Source: Mauremys mutica (Eukaryota > Chordata > Testudines > Geoemydidae). Taken from it: DNA of 64,000 nt. Positions 1 to 11,949 of this stretch are shown here, in pieces (positions within the stretch are counted from its first letter, which is position 1; every line of letters starts with the position of its first letter). A program made the translations under genes and the position numbers. The notes beneath the pieces are model-generated. The model made no database searches, had not been told where the DNA came from, and worked only from the letters and a program-made list of their open reading frames with translations. The DNA lies in NCBI RefSeq assembly GCF_020497125.1, contig NC_059080.1, positions 48,487,563 through 48,551,562 of the forward strand, given 5' to 3'.

Positions 1-424
1 ATGGGAGGTGTAGTCCAGCCAGGGAGCAGGGTCCATAGGTTAGAATGCAGGCACAAAGGACCCGGAAATACAATTCCCATAAGGCACTGAAGCAGCAATG
101 CAAGAAGACTCAATGCTTAAGGTCAATGCAAAACGAAACATAACATCTCATTGATTTTCTTGATGGAACGTTCTGTGGAAATCTATCTTTTCCCATGGAA
201 AAAAATGAGTGTCAACAAAACCCCATTTTCTAATGGCAAAATGTTCCACCTGAACAGATTCCACTAGCTTTAGTCCTTTCTAAAGGCAAAGTGTCTTTCT
301 CCAATGAGTTCTCTCAAATTAAACAGTCTGATCCAAACGGGTCAGCCGTTTCTTTATCTGCCAGTCTCCCTCCTCTGCTCTAGCTCCTCCTCCCTTAACC
401 TGGATGTTTCTCCTGCTCTTGTAG
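1..424 (+). other. SNED1: Intron sequence upstream of the first visible exon
   Basis: No coding exon or clear repeat is seen here. The last 40 bases are pyrimidine-rich (tctcctgctcttgtag) and form the splice acceptor for the next exon. The region is taken as the 3' part of an intron lying inside the NIDO-coding part of SNED1. Confidence 0.6.
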
Positions 425-760
<336 letters not shown>

Positions 761-1689
761 TAGGGGGCTTTGGTATAGCAAAACCACAGTTCTTTACATT
801 GGCCAATGCCTCTTAATTCCTTTCCTTCCTAACCTCAGACTTCAAGAGCAGCTGCTGCAGCAAGCATAGCTTTCCATTGTATTTTTATTCCAGCCCTGTG
901 TGGTGGGGTGGTGGTGTTTTTTTGAAATCAGTGCCCGCTCGTATGTGTGAATTTCCCACCAGTTGCTCTGTCCTTGGCCCATTGCCTGCTCTTGTTTGAG
1001 AGTCTCCAGAAAGCAGGAAATCGCAGGTGTAAAGGAAACGGACACGTTTCAAATCCCAGAATTCAAAAGTGCAGATTTTATGTCTGTAAACAGAGCAGTA
1101 ACCACATGCCTTGGAAGGCAGACAGTGCTCCAGAACACCCCACCCTAACACTGGCCAAAGAGAAGGGAAGTCTCAGAAAAGTCTCACCCAGTGGCAGTTT
1201 GTTAGTGAGTTTGCAAGAGTGAACTGCAGCCACTTAGAGTGAGACACAGTGACTGGGCTCTGTGTAGGAACAGCAGGACTCCACATGGCAAAGGAGCCTG
1301 CTTGGCCTGTGCTAGCAGAGCTGTTCCCCTGGACTTCTTTCCGTCCAAAATTTGTCTGGGCTCAACCTGCACACACAATGCCAGGTGCAGAGGAGAATGA
1401 AAATAGAATAGACATCACATGCTTTTTCCAAGGAGTGAGTCATCAACATGAGGAGATTGCTAGGGCAACGAATGCTTCCGTTTGCTGAGGCTGCTATGCT
1501 GAGCCACGCAGGAGGAGTGTTTCAATGGGCAGGCCTTTGAATTCCCTTTCTTTTAAAGCTGTCATCAGTAGGTAGACCGGCCCTGTTTCCTGCTTTTTAT
1601 TCATAACCATTCTGTGTACAGCCATGCAGGACTTCCTACCAGCCAGGATTGTGTACTCCTTACATTGTTGTTTGTGTTCCTAAGCTGAG

Positions 1690-1960
1690 ATCAGGGCTTT
1701 GTTGTGCTGGGTGCTGTGCAGACATGCGGGATACACCTGCAGTGCACTGGGAGGTGTAATTTCCAGGCAGGTAGATGTACATGCACTAGCTTTGATGGAG
1801 CTAGCATGCTAAAAATAGCAGTGAGAGCTGGCAGCACGGCCTAGCCACCTGCATACAATGGTACTCAGGTGGCTAGATCAGTGACAGAGCCAGGATTAAA
1901 ACTTAGGTCCTCCGAGTCCTAGTACTGTGCCTTAACCACTAGACAACACTATTTCCAGGG
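1690..1960 (-). repeat. MIR-like SINE remnant (antisense)
   Basis: Read on the minus strand, the segment around 1870-1950 gives 'tagtggttaaggcacagtactaggactc' followed by a 'ctgggttc'-like stretch. That resembles the tRNA-related head of MIR/CORE-type SINEs found across amniotes. The rest is too diverged to place. The remainder of the intron (566-2186) shows no exon or clear repeat. Confidence 0.45.
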
Positions 1961-2186
1961 CCTTGTTGTGCTGTGCCCTGTATACATGTGGCCAGCACCC
2001 CAGAGCAAAAGCTAATAGTGAGATGATAGTGAAATAAACAGCAGTCAAAGAAACCAACTTCTTCCCTTTTTTATTTCCTTGTGGATTTCTTCTTCTCAGG
2101 GTGCTGGACCATGGTGGAAAGTAAGCATCCCAGTCTCTTTACCTTCCCTCCACTAGAGTTTTCACTTTCCACTCTTGTCTTCCTAG

Positions 2187-2375
<189 letters not shown>

Positions 2376-3731
2376 TAAACAAACAATTCTTCACTCCCTT
2401 CACTGGGTTCTCTTTCGTTCCCTGGGTAATGCCAGTGCCCATGAAAAGTGGGAAGAGAGCAGCCATGCAGTGGGACTTATCAGGAAAAAGAGCTAAGGGT
2501 ATTGTGGGAGGAAATCCTAGAAACCACCAGCCCAATGAATGGCTGCAGTAAAATAAATGGCCAACGGAATACTGGATGCATTGACATAAGGCCAGAGTAC
2601 CAAGCAAACCAAAGTGAGGTGGTTACTGTACCACGCACTGGCTGAGCCAAGTTCAAGGCCATACTCCTCTTGCTGAGGTTGATGGGAGTTGTCCTTCTAT
2701 ACCATGGCTGAGTGGCTCACTGTGTTTGCTCATGGGAAGGCTGCTTTCGCCCTTGAAGGGGTGCACCATAGAACAATAAAGCTACATCTTTAATGAGAAA
2801 AGGGCTAATGAAGTCCGGCCAAATTCAACTCCCTTAAGCAAGGCAGAGCTCTGTTGCAATGAATGGAGTTGTGCCTGCTTCTCCTAGGGCTGCATTTGGC
2901 CCGTTGGCCCTCTCTGCATTGGGGAAAAGACAACTGTGTGGTGTTGGGAGTGAAGTATTCACCATTATGAATGTGTTTGATAAGGGGGGAGGTGATAAAT
3001 GTCTCTTGCTGATGAGATTCAGAGATGTACATAACCACTGTGGGTGCTGGAATGAGGGTCTCTCTCTTGAGTGCCCGGGATTGAAATTTGGGCTCAATGT
3101 CTCTTAAAAATAGGAAAACAAAGGGAAAACAATGGGAAAACTAACGGGAAATGGGGAATTCCAGCAGGACAACTGTAAAATGTAATAAGCAAGGTGGAAT
3201 AAGGAAGAAATATAAGAGGAAGGACCTGGGAGAGCCAGGTTCAATTCCCTATTCTGCTACCTTGAACAAGTCACTTAAGGTTTGTTTACATGAGAAATTA
3301 TATGGGTATAGTTGTGTGGCTCCAAAAGCGACATAAGCTAAACTGTAAAAAGGCCACTCAGCCACTCTTATATTGGAATGAGAGCATCTGCATGGGGACT
3401 GACAGGGTATAACGCTCACAAGTCCTAGCAAGCACCCTCCCATTAGAATTGCTGTGAGGGGAATCCAAGCTTCTGTCCTCTGGATCCCTGGGGCGTTTCA
3501 AGCTCCTGGAGCCTGATTGGCGTTCAGCCATTGCCCCCGTCTCGGGGTCCCTAGACACACAGTGAGGGCGCAGACCTTCTATCCAGCACCCCTCGGAAGA
3601 GGGGTGGAACCTGCTGTCCAGCGCCTAGCCCTGACCCTTTGACTGCCCCATGCTCAAACACACCCCTCCCACAGAACTGCTCCCCAAAGGAGTGTCACTC
3701 TCTCTGGGGCACGGAGAAGTTGTGAAGTAGG

Positions 3732-3757
3732 TGCGCGCACACACACACACACACACT
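3732..3757. repeat. CA microsatellite
   Basis: A short run of alternating C and A follows 'gtgcgcg'. It is a simple repeat inside an intron and probably length-polymorphic. Confidence 0.9.
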
Positions 3758-4077
3758 TGGTACTACAATCTAACATCTTTATACTCTTTATATTTAATCT
3801 GGTAAAGCACAGAGCACCCAAAATAATAAAGCACCCTAAACCCTCACTAGCTCACTCTTCCCTTGGGGGATCATCTCTATTCAGACAGGCAGAGTCCTCC
3901 ATCCCATTGCCTGCCCAGCCCCTGCAGCAGCCTCCCCCAGTGTCATCTGGTACAAAATGGCTCTCACCCCCAGCTCAGCCTCCCCCCTGTGAGTCCCCTT
4001 ATGGACTACTGCGGGGGTCACCTGCTTCTTTTGTTCTGCCATTTGGTGACATTTGTTACTCCCAATCCCCACACAGG

Positions 4078-4112
4078 TGCGCGCACACACACACACACAT
4101 ACTCACACACAC
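4078..4112. repeat. CA microsatellite (interrupted)
   Basis: An alternating CA tract begins 'gtgcgcgcacac' and is interrupted by single T bases. Like the tract near 3.74 kb it starts with GTGCGCG, so both may derive from copies of the same parent repeat. Confidence 0.85.
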
Positions 4113-5574
4113 ACCCATGAGACAAGAGGAAGAATTGCCTTCTCCCAGGCAGAGCAAATGCATTTTCCCAAGATGTACTTTGAATAGAGAGCACTGAATG
4201 CTGATCATTCACCATTGCCTCTCACCTGGCAGAGCTATGACACTACACGGACAGCTCATGAGGGATTCAGGTATATACATGACATGGTCATTTCATGAGA
4301 CAATTTCACAAAATCATCCAAAATTCAGAAGTGGTACAGACAAAACCCCCAATTCATCACAATAACTATTGCACTTCAGAGTTGCACCATACCTTATGTA
4401 AGCAGGGGGATGGTCCTGCTATTGTGGGGAACTTTCCTACTTCTGCACTACCCCGGTGGAATCGGCTAGCGAATGGATCTGAGTCCTCGCTCCCACTTCC
4501 TTTACCCAGAGACCTGCCTGACCACCAGGACTCCCCTTCCTCCCTCCCATGTGGCAGAGTCCTCATAACCCCTACAAGACTGGGCCCAGGATTCCTGGGA
4601 GGCTGAACCCCCAGTCTTATCATGGTCACTTAGGATAGGGGCTAGGGTGTCCCCACTCCGGGGTGCTCACTTCACACCAGCCATGTCCCTGGCCTGGTGA
4701 ACACTACATTAAGTTCAAACCAAATACAAGTCAGCAAACAGAAACAGTAATAAAAATAAGGAAAGAAATGGGAAAGGTTAAAGCAAACAAGGATCCTGCC
4801 CTGTGGGCATGGGGATACCACAACCAGCCCTCTCTGGGATGTAAGGGAAGGTCACAATCTGTTCCTCGCCCGTCCCAGACCTCCCCACAGGCCTTGGCTG
4901 TTCTGCGATGACACCGTGGGTCAGACCCTGCTCTGGAAGTGACCTCAGGCGCTGCGTGGCAGTGACCCCTCTCCCCAGTAGCGCCCCTCCCATTGGGATC
5001 ATGTCCCACCTTTGAGTCAGGCCTGCAAGGCCTCTTGTTCAGCGACGTCTCTCTGCGCTGGGCCCTCTGCCAAGGGCTCCCCTTACTCTCCACAGCTGCT
5101 AGCCATACTCAGCTCTGGTGTTACTTGTGGCACAGCTGGCACCTGCTCCCCAACTCTGGGCCCGCAGCTCCTGCTATAGCTCAGCCCTGGCTCCCCATTG
5201 GCGTGGCTGGTCTGTTCAGTGCCAGCTCCCCAGCTCTGCCTCCTCTGGCTCAGTGTTGCTGCTCTGCCCCCAGCTCAGTCCTGGCTTCTCCTCTCCCCTT
5301 AGCTCTGCCCTACTCTGGCTCAGGCAGCTCCCGCTCACACATAGGATGGGCCCTGGACTCCTTACTCCCTCATTGGCCTGCCTGCCATGTCAATCAGGCT
5401 GACCTGGAGTGTTGGCCTCTCCCCATTGGCCCTGGAGACTGTCAATCTCAGGATCTTGATTTCTCTTTGTCCCTTCCCCTTTCTTTTGGTACTGGGAGAG
5501 GGCTGACCAAAAACCCCACTAAGTTTCAGTGAGAGGCCAACAGCCCCCTGAGATTTATACTGGTATATGTCCCA

Positions 5575-5730
5575 TATAGAGAGGCCCCTAGCCAGTCTGT
5601 GCCTCAGTTCCCCATCTGTACAAAGGGGATAACAGCTCTGCCATGCCTCCCAGAGGTGCTGTGAGGATAGCTACATTAAAGACTGTGAGGTGCCCAGACA
5701 CCATGGTAACAGGGGCCATATGAGTACTAT
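5575..5730 (+). repeat. MIR/CORE-SINE-like fragment
   Basis: The segment contains 'tgcctcagttccccatctgtac' and 'ggggataac', the core block of MIR-type SINEs. A 3' part with 'gtgaggtgcccagacac' matches the LINE2-like tail. The 5' tRNA-like head is missing. Confidence 0.75.
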
Positions 5731-5888
5731 AGCCAGAATGTGTTGCCAAAAAAATGCACTGAAACAAACCAAATAGCTACATTTAAGAGCCAGTGGCACT
5801 GGTATGCCATGGCTGGGACTGGAAGTCCCTGGGAATGCAGGAGAAAGTTGGTTCAGTCCAATGCCATTGTTGCTAAGACATATGGTAG

Positions 5889-6104
<216 letters not shown>

Positions 6105-6284
6105 TGATGGAGTACAAACATTTCTCCTCCCTCTGAAGCTTGCACCTCCATGTTAGCGTCTTCCCTTCTGGAGATCTGCCTCAAACTAGCTGCCATTATC
6201 CTGTGCTGCTTTGCTCCCTCCAGGAAGAAGAAAATTCTCCCAGTCCCAGGAACAATTATCCAACAAAAGGGCACTTCTGTTCCA

Positions 6285-6545
6285 TAGGAAGGATGATCTA
6301 GTGGCTAGGGTGTTAGCCTAGGACTCAGGAGACCTGGGTTCAGTTTTTGTACTCTGCCTCAGACTGCCTGTAGAATCTTGGACAAGTCACTTAGTCTCTT
6401 TGTGCCTCAGTTCCCCATCTGTACAATGGGGATAATGGCACTGCACTGCCTCTCGGGGAGAGGGAGGGGTTGCAAGGATAAATAATGAATGATTGGGAGG
6501 TGCTTGGGTATCATGGGAATGGGGCCTGTATACGTACCATAGAGT
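6285..6545 (+). repeat. MIR-like SINE, near full length
   Basis: The head 'tctagtggctagggtgttagcctaggac' continues to 'ctgggttcagtttttg', resembling the tRNA-derived A and B box region. It is followed by the SINE core 'tcacttagtctctttgtgcctcagttccccatctg' and a tail 'ggaggtgcttgggtatcatgg'. It lies in the intron between EGF 1 and EGF 2. The open frames overlapping 6387-7149 come from this element and the GC-rich stretch after it. Confidence 0.8.
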
Positions 6546-7341
6546 CTGAGAACAGGGGTCTGAGAAGAGATGCCTGGGATGGAATGATGCTTTCTGGTCA
6601 GCCAGCCACAGGCCGAGAAGAGAACATGCCAGCGACGCCCTGCTCACCCTTATGGTCTCTGTAGTCTGTGGCTGACATATGACGGAAATGGGGACAGTTG
6701 TGGGGGTGAAGCAGAGTCTGTCTGTGGCTCTCTTCTGCCCCAGGCCATGGGGCGGTCTGTCCCAGTGTTGGTGAGCGTGGGCGGCAGGCTTCCCCTGAGG
6801 GAGGCTAGCTCCCTGCCCTGCCTCTTCTGCCCATGGCCCCTTGCCACTTGCCCCCCACAACTGCCACTTGCCGCGTCCCTCCTCTCCTCTACATCCCCTT
6901 TTACCCCAAGGCCCCCACCCCGTGCACTCTCCATTTCCCTCCTCTCCTCTATCCTGCTCCACCGTGAGGCCCCCACCCCTGCCCGCAGGGACACAGCGAG
7001 CAGCGGGGACCTCCAGAGAGCGGGCGTGGAGTGGAGGAGAGGAGGCACTCAGCCAGGCAGTGGCGGGCGGTGGGAGCCTCAAGGAAGGGGCAGAGAAGGG
7101 AGGGGAAGAGGTGGAGTGCAGGCAAGGCAACCAAGGCCCAGGTGACTAGCGGTGGGTCAGCAGCGGCTGTGCCAGGGGAGGCTTAGCCTCCCCTAGCCTG
7201 TTATACCCACCACCTATGTTGGTGAGCCCTCCTGGCCATGGGGCTGCTCTGGTGTTCCATGTTTCTTTGCCGCTTTTCCCCTCGCCGCAGGGGGAGTGTC
7301 ACGTGCCCCTAACCCTCGGCTCGACCTTTGTTCTCTTTCAG

Positions 7342-7455
7342 ATGTGGATGAGTGTCTTTCCCACCCATGTCAGAACAGTGCCACCTGCATCAACGGCATC
7401 AACAGCTTCAGCTGTCAGTGCCCACCCGGGTTCAAAGGAGCCATGTGTGAGACAG
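7342..7455 (+). CDS. SNED1: SNED1 exon: EGF module 2 (calcium-binding type)
   Basis: This 114-nt symmetric exon starts D-V-D-E-C, the calcium-binding EGF signature. The hydroxylation consensus C-x-N-x4-F-x-C is present as '[10 protein letters not shown]'. 'CLSHPC' fits the O-glucose consensus C-x-S-x-P-C. 'CQNSATC' fits the O-fucose consensus with Thr before Cys3. The donor is G|gtgcg, weaker than the common GTAAG. A 9 kb intron follows. Confidence 0.96.
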
Positions 7456-8124
7456 GTGCGTTGGGCTGCCCAGCTAGACATGTGGCCCACAATGCATTGC
7501 AGATGGGCTAAAAACCAAATACAGCTTGGCTGAGAGAATACAAACTCAGTGAACTCTGGGAGAGGATCCATCATTCTGTTCACACATGGGAACTTGGGGT
7601 GAGGGACCTCCATCAGTATCTGCCCACCTGGGATGGACTCTGGGCACTGGCTCCCTTTCTGCACATGCAGCTGGATTCAACAGCTATTCTAGCCAATGGA
7701 AAGACTTCCTTTGGCTGCACAGGGCTTTGGGTCAGGCCTTTTCCATGGGAACATGGAAATGCTCTCCCAGTGAAGTCCTCTGCATACAAATTGGTGGAGT
7801 GGAAACACACACGAAGGAAAGCCTCAAAGGCTGCGTTGATTGTATTCTAAACCTTGGCTTCCAGTTCTAGTCTAGAGGCAGGATAATGGGATGGGGAGAT
7901 AGGAACTCCTGAGTTCTGATCCCAGCTCTGACGTTGACTCCTGCTGGGGCCTCGGACAAGTTGCCTAGCACTACGTTCTCCCATCCTAACTCTCTGTGAC
8001 ATAAATAGGAACACTCCCGGAGGGAGGCACCAGTCAGCATGGGTAAGAGTGATTGGAATGGGCCTTTAACCTCCCACTGTCAGTCCTCCCTCTGACAGAG
8101 GAGGATAACAGGATGTACCTTACA
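7456..8124 (+). other. SNED1: Intron stretch with no assigned exon
   Basis: No coding exon is visible. Around 7,890-8,000 there is a degraded MIR-like stretch ('gaactcctgagttctgatcccagctctgac'). The rest is unclassified. Confidence 0.5.
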
Positions 8125-8459
8125 GAGCGGAGAGACAGCCCGTGGAACTCACTGCCAGGGGATGTTGTGAAGGTCAAAAGCATAACTGGATTCAAAAAAT
8201 AACTGGGTACATTCATGGAGGATAGGTCCATCCATGGCTATTAGCCAAGATGGGCAGGGATGCAACCCCATGCTATGGTTGTCCCTAATCCTCTGACTGC
8301 CAAATGCTGGGAGTGGATTACTGGGGATGGGTCACTCAATAATTGCTTTGTTCTGTTCATTCCCTCTGAAGCATCTGGCACAAGCCACAGTCAGGGAGAG
8401 GATACTGGGCTAGACGGACCATTGGTCTGACCCAGTATGGCCGTTCTTATGTTCTTATG
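8125..8459 (+). mobile_element. CR1 LINE 3' end
   Basis: This is a 5'-truncated CR1 fragment. It holds the end of ORF2 and the 3'UTR, with blocks such as 'ggaactcactgccaggggatgttgtgaagg' and 'gggctagacggaccattggtctgacccagtatggc'. It ends in the octamer repeat 'ttcttatgttcttatg' that marks CR1 3' termini. The same tail recurs at about 61.28 kb. Confidence 0.9.
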
Positions 8460-9899
8460 AGTGTGAGGGACAAGGCTGGGGCTGGGCAACTCCCTTTGGC
8501 TCCCCTGAAGAGTTAGGGTCAGATCCTCCCCATCCCCCACTCTCCATTGAGTAATACCTACCTCTGCAAATAACCCCACTGAATCAATGGACTCCTTGTG
8601 GAACTAAGTGCAGCTGCATGAAGGGGCAGGATCTGGCTCTTGAGGCCTGTCAGTGCTCTGTATTTTTTATCCAGCAGGGACCCTCCACTGGCTTAAAGAA
8701 ATACCCATCAAGCTCAATGGCATGGTCCAGAAGCAGTTCTGAGCTCCTTGTAGAGAGCTACATGCATCCTGGATTTGGACCTTGCAAATCCAAATGAAAC
8801 TGGTATGGCTGCAAGTGCCTCTTATCTGACACTGATGGCGCATTTCTGAACAGTCTGGGTGTTAGCACAGTGCACGTCAGCAAGTCATTTTGAAGCCTCC
8901 TCCGCTGTCAGTAGGTCCTGCTTAGTGAAACAAGCTAGGTGCTGTTTAATTAGAATGCAAGTGACCCTGCTCTCCGCAAGACTTTCACCAGTTCGGGTTT
9001 GGTCCAGAGCCCTTTGAAGTCAATGGGAACCTTTCCCCTGACTTCAGTGAGCTTTGGGTACAGCCCTTGGTCGTACTGAGTCGATGCTAATCCAAGCAGC
9101 AATATAATCAGGAGCTAGCATATCCACCCAGTCATGTGACACGTGTAGACTCCTCTGGGCATGAGGATGGCAGCAAGGGCCATATTTCAAGAGCTCAAGG
9201 GCGGATGTTCAAGTTCTCAGCACCCACAATCGGAGCCAGGTTTTCAGAAGAGCTCAGCTTCCCTTTAGAGACCTAAATAAGGGGCAGAGTTTCAAGAGTG
9301 CTCAGCACCCAGCGTGGTCCTGAGTCTGCATCCTTTGTCATGGAACCCCATCAAGACACCCCAGCCTCCATACTGGTGAGGGTATCTTATGTGCCCTGGG
9401 ACAACTAAGCCAATAAACAGTGAGGGAAATTCTGAACAAACCTACTGAAAAATCAGCCATCTTATAAATAAGCCTGTGTAAGCCTCTACAGAGCTGTATT
9501 TAAAGGGGAGACCAATTCGCTTAGTTCTCAGAGATCTTAAAACAAAGAACAGGAGCTTAGCTCTGAACTGTTCAAGTCTGGACACATCAGTGTCCGTGTC
9601 CTCGCCATCCTGTCTGATTTCCTGATCCCTTGGGATGGGAAGTGGTCGGCATTCTCTAGAGAGACAAAAGATATTACAGCCCTGGCTGAGTTCTCCCTTG
9701 CAGTTGGACATCAGGCTGCTGTATTGGATCCAACCTTTGGATCTCAGGTACTTCCAAGCCTACTGAGTCTGAGCAGTGTCCAGACTCTGTCTCTAATTCT
9801 GGCTTCTCCGGAACCCTTCCAAGGTACAGTCCCCCGATGTCTAGTTCCCCTTCTCAGGAGGTCAGATCCCGTGGTCCAGCTGCCTAGACTCCAAGGCCA
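8460..9899 (+). other. SNED1: Intron stretch, no exon or clear repeat
   Basis: I see no SNED1 exon here and no confident repeat boundary. The open frames in this interval are short and lack domain signatures. Confidence 0.45.
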
Positions 9900-10640
9900 G
9901 TACTGCTCCATAAGTCTCCCCAAAACTTAAGCATGTCCTCCCTTAAGTTTTTCCTAATATGTAACTTAAGTCTCCCTTGCAGCAGATTAAACCCCTTACT
10001 TCTTGTCCTACCTTCAGTAGACGTTGAGAGCAGATAATCACAGTCCTTTTTATAACAGCCCTTAACATATTTGATTACTATTGTCAGATCCCCCTCAGTT
10101 GTCTTTTCTCAAGACTAAACATGCCTACGTGTTTTAGGTCAGGTTTTTAGAACCTTTTATCAGAACTGGACACTCTGCTCCCACTGAGCGCCTCAGAAGT
10201 GCTGCGTAGAGCAGGATAATTACCTCCCGTGTCTTACATACCACACTCCTGTTCTATAATTTCCTGGGTCTTCTTTGGTCCTCTTTTTAATGATAGGTAC
10301 TGTTTGCCCTTCTTCAGTCCTTGTGACCTCACCCGTCCTCCAGGAGTTCTCAAAGATCATTGATAACAGTTCCAAGTTTACTTCAGCTAGTTCTTTAACT
10401 ATCTTAGGATGAATTTCATCAGACCCTGATGACTTGATTATATCTAATTTATCTAAGTATTTTTTAAACTGTTCTATCCTTATTTTGGCTTCTGCTCCTT
10501 CCTTCTTGTTGTTAATATTAATTGTGTGAGTATCTGGTCACCATTAACGTTTTCAGTGAAGAGTGAAGCAAAATAGGCATTAAACATCTCAGCCTTCTTG
10601 ATGTCAGTCGTTACTACATGGGCAGTGCATGACTCCTGCA
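9900..10640 (-). mobile_element. CR1-like LINE fragment (antisense)
   Basis: On the minus strand the peptide 'DIKKAEMFNAYFASLFT' is readable near 10,570-10,620. It is homologous to '[16 protein letters not shown]' in the CR1 copy at 20.6 kb. The plus-strand text around 9,930-10,130 ('tcccttaagtttttcctaatatgtaacttaagtc') matches antisense CR1 ORF2 and 3' sequence common in turtles. Many stops break the frame, so this is a dead copy. Confidence 0.75.
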
Positions 10641-10831
10641 TTTGGGCAGGCTGGGCACAATCGGAAGCTCCCAAGACCCTGCCCACACTCCACCCCGCTC
10701 TGCCCCTAGACCCTGCCCACACTTCACACCTGCCACATCCCGCCCGTCTCTTATGTTTCTTGGCCCCCTCCCCTGAGGGCCCTCCCAGCCTGCCTCTCAC
10801 GCCTCTCTGCCCCCTTCCCCGAGGTCCCCCC

Positions 10832-11946
10832 TGTGATGGGTTGGATCACAGAAACCCCCTTAGAACTGCCAATTGATGTGCCAAGACTACTTCTGCCCCT
10901 GCTTTCCTGCCCTGGCAGCTTGGGACTTCAGTGCCCTGCCTGGTTTGAGCCAGATCCGCTGACCTGCTGCAAACCCAGACCCAGGTCTGAGCCACGTCTC
11001 CTAACAGCTGCAGGCTTAATTGAAAGCAGCTTAAGAAGTGTTCCTGTCTTTAACACTCAGATGCCCAACTCCCAATGGGGTCCAAACCCCAAATAAATCC
11101 GTTTTAAAGCTTATACAGGGTAAACTCATAAATTGTTCGCCCTCTATAACACTACAGCGAGATATGCACAGCTGTCTCCCCCCCCGTATTAATACATACT
11201 CTGAGATAATTAATAAGTAAAAAGTTATTTTATTAAATACAGAAAGTAGGATTTAAGTGGTTCCAAGTAGTGACAGACAGAACAAAGTGAATTACAAGGC
11301 AAAATAAAATAAAACCTGCAAGCCTATGCCTAATCCAGTAAGAAAACTGAATACAGCTAAAATCACACCCTCAGAGATGTTTCAATAAGCTTCTTTCACA
11401 GACTGGACGCCTTCCTAGTCTGGGCACAATCCTTTCCCCTGGTATAGCTCTTGGTCCAGCTCAGGTGGTAGCTAGGGGGTTTCTCATGATGGCAGCCCCC
11501 TTTCTGTTCCACCCACTTATATGGCTTTGGTACAAGGTGGGAATCTTTTGTCTCTCTGGATCCCCTCCCCCACTTCTAAATGGAAAAGCACCAGGTTAAA
11601 GATGTCACTGTAAGGCTTCATTACCCACTTGCCAGCACACACCTATACAGGAAGACTTACAAGTAAAACAGAGCCATCCTGGTTGATGGGAGCCATCAAG
11701 ATTCCAAACCACCATTAATGGCCCACACTTTGCATAATTACAATAGGCCCTCAGAGTTATATTTCATATTTCTAGTTTCAGAAAGAAGAATGATACATTT
11801 ATACAAATAGGATGAACACACTCAGTAGATTGTAAGATTTGTAATGATACCTTACAAGAGACCTTTTGCATGAAGCCTATTCCAGTAACATTATATTCAC
11901 ACATATATGCATATTTTCATAAAATCATATAGACTGCAACATCACA
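10832..11946 (-). mobile_element. Solo LTR, family A, copy 1 (antisense)
   Basis: The element begins TGTGATGGGTTGGATCACAG and ends in ATCACA, and it is closely similar to the copies at 27.2, 31.0 and 61.6 kb. Orientation is minus: AATAAA is readable on the minus strand at 11,229-11,234, and a TATA-like sequence lies further upstream on that strand in the better copies. The flanking pentamers (ccccc and tccct) do not match well here. No gag, pol or env coding sequence is attached. The short open frames inside are non-functional. Confidence 0.75.
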
Positions 11947-11949
11947 TCC

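Noticed and set aside
4993..5532. Open frame of 179 codons
   Set aside because: Leu/Ser/Pro-rich without domain, inside a repeat-like C-rich intron region.
6387..7149. Long overlapping open frames on both strands (up to 247 codons)
   Set aside because: They are Pro/Ser/Arg-rich, follow a MIR-like SINE and a GC-rich segment, have no domain, and open frames occur in several frames at once.
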